Assembly (NCBI RefSeq): GCF_001949145.1
Contig: NW_019091600.1
Location: 658,533-722,532, forward strand
Direction of reading: 5' to 3'
From: Acanthaster planci
Taxonomy: Eukaryota; Echinodermata; Asteroidea; Valvatida; Acanthasteridae
DNA: 64,000 nucleotides
Below the pieces are notes generated by a model. It did not search any database. It was given only the letters and a program-made list of their open reading frames with translations, and had not been told where the DNA came from. Of the stretch, positions 14,001 through 26,000 are shown in pieces. A program made the position numbers and the translations under genes. The first letter of the stretch is position 1. Each line of letters starts with the position of its first letter.

Positions 14001-17000
14001 AGTGCATGGGCAAACTTCAGCACCTCCCTGGGTTGGTAGACGGAGCAGCCAGAGGAGAGGGTGGACTGGGGATCAGGGTAGGGCATGACTTGGTAGCGAG
14101 TCGCCCGGGTTGAGGCTAGTTGGACAGCACTGGATCCCACACGGAATCTAAGGTGTTGACAACGAAATAAAGTAGAGCTTATGAAGAGAGAAATATCAAA
14201 AGCATCTCACTTTACTATTCCATCAAAAAGGGCAAAATTTTAAGAACTAAAAAGATGGCTCTTTAAAACAAGAAAATCAACTTTTATGATCAGTTACTGA
14301 AAAGAGGTAAAGATGAAATGCAAATTTGCAGTAATTAGGAACAGGCACATACTCTTACCACAGAGATATAAAATAAAAACATAACAGTTAAAATATCATT
14401 CTTGCCTTCCTGATGATGTGGAGACGTTGAAAATTTTCAGTCGTTTGCCCTCACTAAGCAACTGCATGATATCGTCTGTGGGTCTCCAGACAGTCAGCTG
14501 GAAGGTGTCCATCATTTCTGTGCTTACCTTGCCGAGGTGGTCGGCAACCCTCAGCCTCAAGAGAGGGGTCACGTTTCTCTCAATCTGGTTCTCCTGCAAG
14601 GAGTTCAAATTCAGAAGAATGCTTTAGGTGTAAAGGATGCTCATGGTTAAGTGCTGTAATTAGGAGAGAGGAAATTTTAAAGTTGAACATTTGACAAATA
14701 TATAAAACTGAAAACTGATGATGTGTCCTGTAACATTAACAAATTCAATAAAAATCTTGACTTAATTATGCTTGAGACTTTTTTGAAAGGTAGAAACATC
14801 TCTTGAAAAGAAAGTATGGACTACTGCTAGTAAAAGTAGTGGTCTTAACAAACAAAAATCAGAATTTTTAGAAAATATGAAAATGTTTTGTTCAATGATT
14901 ACTCCATTGGTGTTCCCACAAATAATTTCAATAGGCATGCCTCACGTAAACATCAGTAAAAAAAATCACTCACATGACTGATATTCATTTACCTGTTGTT
15001 TGTCCTCCAAGGCCCGTTTGAACCGTCCCTGCAAGTCGGCCTGCTTCTTCTCATGTAGACTGCGCTGGTAGTCATGCAACCGATCCACCTGCCTCTCTGA
15101 CAATAATGCCTGCCATGCGAGGGAAGCAACCAAAAACTTGCAAGAAAACCGTATGTAATCCTAGATCTGTATTCATCTGTATTTCATGGCCTTTTTCTAA
15201 TTTACATGGACCTGACTTTGAGGTACTCAAGAGAACTCAGTAACGTCCACCTACATGACAACTCAACAGAGTTTTAGACAGTATTCACAAAGTGAGTGTC
15301 CACACCCAGAGTAACCAAAGTACTTAAATTGCGTACTTTAAAAGTATGTTTTCAAACAAATATAATGACGTGGCTAAAGGATATTATGGGTGCTAAAACC
15401 ATGCTATTCACTCAGACAAATCTTCAAGCAGGTATATGATCTGACCAATGCTCCTTAAGATGCTGAACTCACCTCAATGGCCACTGGGTCCACAGCATCG
15501 CTGAGCACCTCGTAGAGCTCCTGTCCCGTCTGGAGTTTCCCAAGATCTTTGGCAGCTAGTTTTTGGGCTGAAGAGGACCGTCGGCTTGAATTCACTAGGA
15601 ACAACATATACGGATTTGGATCAGCATTAAGGAATTGCTTTTTTTTTGCCTTCAACGACAGAGTTCCTATGTTTCGCTTTAAAATGCTTACATTTGCATG
15701 TCCAAAGTGCATCCAAATAGCCTACAGGCTAGTGCATGTGCTTTGCTAGCATTACACAAAGAATGTATGGGGGAAACAGCAAAGTTGACCAACCAAATTA
15801 AAATTACTGTGCATCTATAAACACACAATTATTTATTGTGAAAATTTATAGAATTTAGATAGGTAGACGATTTTGTTGATACGCACCATTTCACAGCATC
15901 ACAGATGTAGGGTGTGCAGTGTAAAATTACAAAATATGGATGCACCAATAACAGTGTTGTGCGGATGTAACACTCAAATAAGTTTGGTCCCTTTAAGAGG
16001 ACTGTGACAGCAATCTACGGTAAGTGGCACAGTGAAACTGCTCACAGAGCTCTATCTGGGGGACACATGGATGCCTAATTTTCATCTGGATGCGTACAAG
16101 CCAGCCATATGCATTTGGAAATGCCGGGGGGGTGCATGCACAAGGTGTCCTAACAAATTGGAACAATACTCCCATATCCTTCAAAATCCTCCTGGCCACT
16201 TTGGAAGATTTACATTAAGGAAAGTAAAGCCCAGTCACTATTACCTTGCATGGTACTTGATGCCAGTTGAAAGGTTTGATGACAAGAATGCGCCATGGGT
16301 TTCCTACATGTACATGCTGGATGATTCTGAAGGATTGGGGAAGATGCTCGGCACAAAATGTTGGAGTTAAAGAAGGCAATTGCTTTGTTACCTTTCTTGT
16401 TTTCCTTCTCCTGGTACTCCTCATGTATCTGATTGTAAAGTTTCTCCATCCGCCGCTGTTTCTCCGAGGCAAACCTTGCAGCCTCCTTTTCCTCGGCCCG
16501 CCTCCCTCGGAAAGTGCAGCCCCCTTTGCTGGGCTTCTCCATGAACTAGAAAGATTGCCGGGAGAGAAAGAGCCTTTTAACGTCACATCGAAACAACTGT
16601 AGCATATGGTATAACCTGGTCTGTGCGACAGAGGGAAAGTGAGAAATAAAGAGAGTAAACAAATCATTTACTGCTGAAAACAAGACAACACCTAACTGTG
16701 ATGCTAACTATCCAACAACACTTTACCTGCATGGGGTAACTTCTGACAACCACCACGTCCACACAACCCACCGTGCCGCCCTCGGGGTATAGCGAAGCAA
16801 GTGGGAGGGAAAAGGGCTGGGGATGATGCTGGAGACCCAGGCGGGCGTCATAGCGAGCGCGCCGGGTAGCATTGGCTGATATCTTCAGCCTAAGGTTCGC
16901 TGGCACCTAGTAACAGTAACAAAAGGTTTTGTCCAAATTAGTTGGCTGTGGCTAAGTGTAATACCTGTGTCTATGAGAGAACATAGCGGCCACTAGCCAC

Positions 17001-20000
17001 TGGTTTCCACATGTGACATACCATTTCCAACTGAAGCCGTAACTTTTGGATGAGGCCAAAGACACTTGTGCAGTTACACAACTGATTTTACATGATGACT
17101 TGTCAAGCACTTTTAAACAATCATCTAATGAACTATTTTGAATAGAAAAAGCCTCAAATGATACAGAATAGGGACTGCAAATGGATGGCAACACTAAAAC
17201 AAAGCACTACAGACCAATCTAAGTGGATGCATCATATCACCTGACTAAGTAACAAACTAGGGGCACTACCTACATATCATTACTGCTATAGTTACATTGA
17301 TATCAACAAGTCTATGAGCACTTATACATGTCACTGCCTATTTCAGAGAGGTTAATTTAATTCCCTAATAAGCCATTTAACATGGAAGCATGAAAATAGC
17401 TGAATAACTATTGAGTTCTGGTTACATCCCTCACAGGAATAATTGTCTTAACAGTGGACTAAAATGCTCAGTAATTGTACATTAATACATTATTGGAAAA
17501 GCCTCCTACCTCTAGCGGCGAACAGGCATCCTGTGATCCCACAAGCTCTGCTCCATAGATACACAGCTTTTGGCCTATGTGGATCTTGCCTGCGCAGACA
17601 AGCCCAGCAAGGGGCTTGTCAATGATTGTCTTGATGGAATACCAACCATCTGTCAACTCAAGGGTAGGGACAGCGGAGCCAGAAATCTAGACCAGAAAGG
17701 GACAATGAAAGGAAGTAACTTCACTATGAAAGAAATCATATCAATGCTGTTTGACTGCATACAGTCATCTCTGTGAAAACAGGTGCTATCTTTTACTGTT
17801 TTAAATTGTAATTGATTCAATAGCCCTTGTTACCAACAGGTACTACAGGTTACAAAACTTCCCAACTCACTGCATTCATTGAAATAACAGCAATATGATA
17901 AACAAGCTTCTAGAATAGAATTTAACAATTGCATGATTCTACTAGAATTTTCCCCAAATCCAAGGGGATTTTCAATTCTTGTAAGAAAACACTCACTTCT
18001 GTTTACCTACATTTCCATATCAGCGCGCATGCAACAAACCTCGCTGAAAAAGTCGCCCAAGCCACACCCTCCACGCCCACTGCATGTCCCAGTGCAAAAG
18101 GCAGTGTAGCACTGAGACCCATCCTAGTTTGTTTTGGGGGTTTTTTAGATCTCTCTCCCAGTTTTATTTATTCATTTTGTTTTTGGTTTTTTGAACAGGG
18201 AGGGATGGTAAACAGAGGTGAATGTTTTCTTACTAGAATGGAAAAGTCCCCTTAGGTTTTGGGAATTCCATTACAGAAAACAACTCACCTCTACATTTGC
18301 AGAGTTACATAATAATCTGGGAGGGAAGGGACATGCAGGGCAACGCAGTCTAAACTGAACCCACCTTACCTTAAGGCTACCTTAAGTAAAGTGATGGCCA
18401 CCCCACTACGCTGAAATTTAGTGAACAATAAATGGTAACCAATCAGGGGCACTTCGGTTCCAGCACTTTGCCCCACTGCGCGGTGTCGTGTGTTGACACT
18501 ACATGTATCTTGTTCAAGAAATACTCAGACAAGGTGGCACATATCCAAAGCCTAACTAATTTTTCTTTTAAGAAAGGCGCAGCGGTACAGGGACTAGAGC
18601 TGCAATGAGTTGAGGAATATCTGCTCCGAGTGAGAGGAAAAGAGAGTGTGTTCGTTTGTTCTGTTGTTAGTTTTGGGGGAGGGTTGTAATGAAAAAGACA
18701 ATCCTAACGAATTGCGTAGGTGCAAGTTAAGGCGCCTTTCACTATGCACCGCATGTCCATCAAAATCACTCCCGGAGCAACCCCGACAGCCAAATGCAAC
18801 GAACACGTGCCTCATGTGAACAGAGTTGAATTGTGTGTCTTTGGAAGTGAAACACATGAACACACCATGCAAGCAATGCTCTCAAAAACACACATAAGGA
18901 AAGATGCCTTAAAAGGCGCATACGCGGGGTACACTGGGTACGCACAAGCAATTTACACTCAAAAGCATGGTCTTTACATGTCAAGTCGCAGAGCGCACAC
19001 AGGAGCCCAGTTCTTCTAACCAGAGGGTCTGTCTTGAACCCTTACCTGACCAAAGCTACAAAATAACCACTTAGTAGGACATTGTAGCGGACATTGATGT
19101 GACTTATGTAATTACAAGATGCAGCATGCAACAATGAAAAAAACTAGGACGAGTCTCAGTGCTACACGACCTTTTGTATTCGGACATGCAGTGGGCACGG
19201 AGGATGTGGCTTGGTTGCAGCGAGGTTTGTCGTGCATGCGCTCTGATATGCAAATGTAGGTAAACAGAGGTGAGTTGTTTTCTGTAATGGAAACTGTCAT
19301 TACAGTGCTGTTAAAAGCCTTATGAATCCAAGGCAATCCATGAAGACATGAACTTGTTGAATTACTTGTGATTGACTTGACACATTCAGAGTGACTTGAC
19401 ATATTTACCTTCACATTATCCTTTCCACTGGTGTCCTCCTGATTTGGACTGGCTACTTTACTTGTCTCTGCAAGACTGATACCAGCTACACACAGAACCA
19501 TCCTTCTTGATGGGGTGTCATCTCGTTCCAAGATCTTCTTGAGGGCGGAGCGCTGGGCAAGGTCAATCTCCCTGTCATACCTGTACTTCAGCTGGAGCAG
19601 GACCCAGTGAGGCGTCAACAACCTGCCACAAACCCCAAGAGTGAAATAGTCAATAAAGCCAGCACACAGCGAATTAAGTCAAGGCTAGAGTGAAAAATGA
19701 TAAAATGGTACCTTTGGATACTTGAAAATATGTTCCAGTTACACTTTGGGGGCAGGACTGGAAAAATGCTTTGCAAGTACTTTCAGGATGCCTTTGTCTT
19801 TAAAACCTTGGCTCATACAAGATCCTGGTGTCCAAAGTCCTTAATTTCTTTTGAAAGTACTTGCTGTCTGTCTTATATAACTTGATCCACACCATTTTAC
19901 TTGGCATTTAGAAAATACTTGATTGAAACTTTGCATCACGATAAGAATCCATAAATTGGATGTGGTACCACACCGACAGGTTATATTCATACTATTTAAT

Positions 20001-23000
20001 GCTCCTTCAACAAGTGGCCTCCATGCATCAGCAAGAGTGCATTTTGTCACGTAGCAAAAGGTATCTTGTTGGGCAAACAAATCACACACATCAAAAAGCA
20101 AGTCCTAAGGCCATTTCTAAAAGTAACTGTTTCAGTTTGCAACGACATAAACTGAGCTCTTTACTTCGATGCACCAATCACTTTTGAACTGTGATGAAAA
20201 TGGTTATTACACTGTTGAAAACTGTTGAGGGCTCCTATTCATTGTCCATGTGTCAGATTCTTTCCAAGCAACAATATGTGAGTGTGAAAAAAAGTGATTT
20301 CCACTTTTATGCACTCTTGTACACATTTCCTTCCAAAAGATCAGAACAAGCTTAGGCAGGGCATGCATTTGCCTTGAAATTTCTTTAGATGTCTCTCTGG
20401 TGCATATTAAACAAGATACACCATTATTTGTTTGACGTAGCATGGAACAAAGGCCCAAATTTACTTCAGGTCCTACCTTCCAGCCAAATGTTGTGGGTAT
20501 GCTCTCTCCATGGCAGCTAGTTTCCAAACAATCCAACGGTAGTGATTACTGACCCAGTCAGCTGTCAGTAACTTGGGGTCCACTCCAGGGGTATCAAGCA
20601 ATGCGCTACATGAGGAAAAGGAAAAAGGTTTAGCAAACTAGCCAAGCATATTGTTTGGCTTACACTACTCAGTACTACACAATACTAAGTAGTAGTGTGA
20701 GCCTGAAGGACCTAGCGCTACAAATATTTCTGGCTAGGTTACTTCCATTGTTACTTGTACAGAGAACAATAAAGCCATGCATTCATAGTGCCACAGCACT
20801 GCATGGTACAATGTCTTATCTATTGTATCTTATGGCTTCACAGAAGTCATGTCCTCTTACAAGCGACAGGGTTGAATACTACATTTTACTACAACTAGTA
20901 GTTTGTAGTATTATGTAGGGTTAGGGTTAAGTTGCAGTTGGGAAACACTCAAGAAATCAATCCCCTAGGGCATTTACAATTTAAAAATTTATCTTCAATT
21001 TTTAAAAAAGACGTGGACGACACCTGTTAGAAAAGTCAGATCTGAGAAGACGGGAAAGTTCCCATGTTACATGAATATCAACACTGGGGACAGAACATGA
21101 GGGTGCATCAGGGACAGTTTGCAAGACAGTGTGTAGATATTTTTGTGTATACACATAACAAAAAATGACTGATTCATTCTAATGAGCATGTCATTTCACA
21201 CTGATAACACTCAATGATGTAATATAATGGTCCTGTAAGTACTTTTCATGATTGTTCAAAACCACTAATCGGATCATTTGATTACTTTGTCAATCCTCTG
21301 TTTGACATCCTATTTGATATGTGTCAAAGCATTTTAAATAATTATAAAACTTTGAGTGTATACACTCCTGCATTGCTACAATCCCTACTGTGCTATCACA
21401 AGAGACACAGGCTGCATCCGAATCTATTGTCTAGGTCTTCGCTCTAGTAGAAATGTGTGGAAACGCGTAGACAATAGACCTAGCCATAGCTCTAAAAGCC
21501 CGTTTCGGACACGGCCATAGTATCTGAAAACAGTGTGAAGATGATGTAGCGACAAAGTTTACATCTGACAGTCTAGACAGGGATCATCCAGCAAACACAG
21601 ACACTCACTTGAAGAACTCCTCCTTGCCTGCCGTGCCTGCATCATCAGGCACCAGGGTACCCCCATCACCGAGCACCAAGCCTTCACTGGTCTTCAGGGC
21701 CTCAGGGCTGCACTGATCCCTCAGAGAGAACCTGAAGGCTTCCGCTGTGGATGAGGTCACAGAGAGGGTGCTGGGAATAATGCCACTCTCAACCAGCTGG
21801 ATGAAAAACAAGTGGAGAATTAGAACACCACACGGGAGCATGACGGAAAATTTTAACAGATAAAACTTTAAACCTGGTTTAACAGCATGCATAACAGAGT
21901 TAGTAAACAGCAAAACAGAGCTTGCTAGTTCATGACTTAACTGCAACCGATGGTTACCAAAGATAGTACAGTATAAAAAAACTCTCGATAACTCGAACCT
22001 CAGGGGAATGGATAAAAAATTTGATTTGCGTTAATGAAACTTCCTGAGTCTTGCCCACACATCCAGGTACACGCACAGTACATTCGAGTTAACCGGTTTT
22101 GAGTTATCGAGAATTTACTGTATTTGAAATGGAAAGAACTAAGCTTTTATTCGACGTAATTTGGAATTTTGGTCCTTAACTAATGACTGTTTGAAGGTTT
22201 GGTTGTTTCAAAGACTTAAAAAGAGTTATTACCATGTAATTGCATATTACCGTACCTTTTAAACTGAACAACACAGGTGTTTCATAGAACGTATTTCATT
22301 AACTCTATTTAAAAACCTCATAAGCTGTTAACAATCTTGAACAAATACCTCAAAATTTATTAGAAAACCGTTTTCATACATCCGTCAATCTGACAACTTC
22401 ATAAATGATCATTCTTTTCCACAAGAATTATCAAGTATTGCAAAATGCAAATTCACAGAGCAAGAAATTTCTGATGGAAGATAAAGGTGAAACTCTGGAA
22501 ACACCAATAAGACAACTAAATGTACATGTACAAAGAATAAGTTCTGAAGGAATTCTGACAAAGAACTCTCACCCGATTTCTGGCATAGTGCTGAGGTGGT
22601 TGGCCATCGACGAGTTCGTGCAGAGGCAGTCTGGTCTCTTGTTGCCTCTTAATGAAGAGCTCCCCTGGCTGTGGTGTGATCACTTGGATCTAGAACAAAA
22701 TTGATAAAAGAAACCTAGTTCTTTTTTGTTTGTTTCCACATTACAGGTATGTCATTTCAAGAGCACGGGTTACAATGGGAGACATGCATGTACACTGACA
22801 GGAAGACTCATGTCCACATGGTTGCAATTCTCAAATGACTTTACTACGTCAATAAATAAGTAATACATCAGCTTGAAGCATATGAATGAAATTGCAGCTT
22901 AAATGGCAACAAATTACTGAATAATTATTCCTGTTCCAACCATCATACCTTCTTGATCTGAATCCTAGATGCTTGCTTCTTCCTTGCTTTCTCCCACAGT

Positions 23001-26000
23001 CCTTTAGGCAATCCCATCTCTTCTTTAGTGCTTGAAACCGTCTTGCTCTTTCCATCAAACGATGCAGCGGACTCTCCTTCCATACCCACCTCAGGTCTAG
23101 CTCTTTTTGGCTCAGGACCACCAGCCTGCTGGCTGTCTATGTCCAAGTCCAATGTTCTTTTGTTTGATTGTGCATCCACTTGCTTGGTATTGACCATGGA
23201 GGGTGTTTGGGATTTCGGTGGCAGAAATGGGACAGATACCTGAGGGACAACCTGGAGGCCACCTTGTGACTTGCCTGGCCTTGGCCCAGACTGTCGGGTT
23301 TGGAGCTGTGCTGTTTGGAAGGGGGGTCGGAAAGCTGTTGGAGCTTTTCCTGAGGTGACCTTTTTTTGTCGTGTGAATGAAGCAGATGACCTGTAAGTCA
23401 AATCAATGACATGATTTACAACAATACATGTACTTCTAAGAAATGATATCTAAAATTGCACAGAAAAATTCCTACCATACATTTAACAGTACTATATAGT
23501 GTATACATGTACTTTTCATTTAAATCTTAATCATACATGAAGTTATCACTAAATAGATTTAGCTTACACCTCAATACAATTCTTCAAAGTATAATTCAAT
23601 AATATCTAGTGCTGTTACATCTAAATCAAAGGAACATTCAAAATAAAGTTTACAAATCACATGTAAGCCTAAATATAATCTAATTATAAATTAATTTAAT
23701 GGAACTAATTTAATTATCAATAAAATCATTTTATTGTGCAACTGTTTTAAACAATTTCCTTCATAAGTATAACTCAAATGACCTAAGGTAAAAGGTGAAA
23801 CACTGAAATAAACTAGGAAAACTTTGGAAAATAAGTCAAACTTGAGACACTACATGTAGCTGAACTCACCGAGGCTAAATCTTGATCTGTTAATTCTTAT
23901 TCTATCTGGATGGACCTTGCTAACTTCTGAGAGTAATTTGCCTTGGGACTCTAACTTCACTGCAGATGCCATGTGGCCTAATGGTTAGAGTTTATAACTC
24001 CCAGTCACAGGATAGGGGTTCGAGTCCACAGCCGGGTACATGTTGTGACCTTGGGCAAGTCACTTTAGCCCTACATGCCTCTTTCCACCCAGGAATATAA
24101 ATTTGAACCTGCGAGGACAGAGATGGTTTCTGTGTTTGCTTAGCCATTTGCACCTGAAATGGCTGCATTTGAGCTGTCTACTTCCTAGCAAACTGGCATG
24201 GCTTCAGGAATGTCAAGCGAACAATCATCAGAGATAGCGGAAAGCGTAAACATAGCGTAAAGCGCATTGTGAGTCTGTTGGTAGATGAAATGCACAACTT
24301 ACAAACTTATCAGATAACAAGAATGGGAAGAAAAGAGCCTATTTATTGTGAAACCAACACCACTGCTGAGAACGACACTACTGATGCAAGCCCTGTACAT
24401 GTACACATGAATGCGCATGTAGCTACATGTGACTAAGTAATCTGTGAGATCATCAAAGTAACCAATCTATAAAGAATACCTTTCTATCTGTTACCAGCGT
24501 CTGGTTAAATGAATGGATGCCAAGATATTTATGGATAAGAAGCAATAAACTAATCTAAGTAGAGTGCCAAGACAAGCCTATGAACATTAAATTGCAGGTG
24601 ATACCATTGTTTAAAAGAATCCCAGTCCTGGTGTAAGCAAATCCTTTATTGCAGAAGTTCATGACCATTATCTCAATCCACAATTTAAAACAAAAAAGAA
24701 GAACCATACCTTTGATGGAGGAATGATTTATGTTGTGGTGATGAATGTCCCTGGTGTAAGCTGGAAGTGTTGGTAATAGCAACTGTAGAATGCAATTTTA
24801 ACAACATGATTTAGTGTACAACTTAAAACTTATCTTAAAGCCTTGAAAGTTTCATTCTTAGTTTTCCCCTTCTTTGACGCCTTTTATGGGGAAGTTCAAT
24901 ACCAAAAAAGTTAAGCACAGGAAAAAAGGTGATTGTCCAAACTTGGCCCATTAATCAGGCACCTGATTCAACCATGTGTATGATCAGTACATAAACCATC
25001 AAAGGAATTCCTGTATATAGAATTGATTGAAACTTGATTCCTTTATAAAAAATGGTTGAGGATGGACAAATGAGAAACCCTACAAATGTGTTGAAAAGGA
25101 GAGCATCGATAATGTCCATTTCAGCTTTTGTCCATTTGAACAATACGCTCCTTTGATTTGATTTGTTTTGATTAGATTTTGTCTAATGAAGTTTTAGACA
25201 GATAACATGCTACAAATTTCCATTTCCCTTTCCAGAGTTATTCCAAAGTTAGATCTAATTGTGATTGTCTGGAATAATGAATTTTTGTGAGAAAGTTTTA
25301 TGATACATTTTGAACTATGCTTACTCTTTGTCTTGAAATTTAAGTGACGTGAAGAGTTGGTCCTGCTCCCTTTTCCTCCAAGCTTTGGAACAACTGCATC
25401 AGAGCTATTGTCTCCCCAATGCACCTCAGCTTCAGTGGCAGCTCGATTTGAGAGTGCATTAGCACCTCCATTGAAATCTGAGGCTGACATTGTTCCTTCA
25501 GTGTCCACTGCCACTTGCAAACTATCGCCGGGATCTTGGAGTAGCTTCCTCGCTCTTTCTAGGGCCACATCTGAAACAGAGACCTGGGCTCCGCTCGCTG
25601 TTGAAAATCCAAAGAGAGTATTCCTCTGGTCTCCTGCTGTGTTACATTCTGAGGCCGCCTCTGCATCTGCAAGGAATCTTTGGGCATTTGCTAACGATTC
25701 GGCAGACAAGGAGACCTTGTTTCCACTGGCTGTCTGGAATCCGACAGAAGCCTGAAGAGACAGGTTTGTGCATTCTGGAGTTTCATCCAGTAGTTGCTTT
25801 GCCGTCTGTAAAGAGGCCTCTGAAATGGAGACGGGGCACCCGCTGGCAGTTTGGAATCCCAAGGAGATGGTATCCTTAGATTTCCCATCCACTCGTCTTC
25901 TTTTCCGGTCAAGGCTGGAATACTCCCTGTCAAACGCATCTGGCACTCTGAAATCCTCGGTATCTCTGCAAAGCCTTTTTGCTTTCTCCAGGGCAGTTTC

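Larger units (their letters stand above)
17510..22689 (-). other. BRCA2: BRCA2 helical domain and OB1 exons
   Basis: Exons 22689-22573, 21796-21609, 20605-20477, 19622-19409 and 17686-17510. They encode [12 protein letters not shown], then [14 protein letters not shown], then [18 protein letters not shown] with [17 protein letters not shown], then [15 protein letters not shown] with [15 protein letters not shown], then [16 protein letters not shown] with [18 protein letters not shown]. All match the human helical domain and the start of OB1, which also forms the DSS1-binding surface. Phases chain 0-0-2-2-0-0. The 1.7 kb intron 17687-19408 and the introns at 19623-20476 and 20606-21608 contain repeat elements listed separately. 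Confidence 0.93.

Noticed and set aside
23972-24045. Possible tRNA gene with A and B boxes
   Set aside because: It does not complete a cloverleaf acceptor stem and continues into a SINE body with the MIR-like core sequence, so it was called a SINE.
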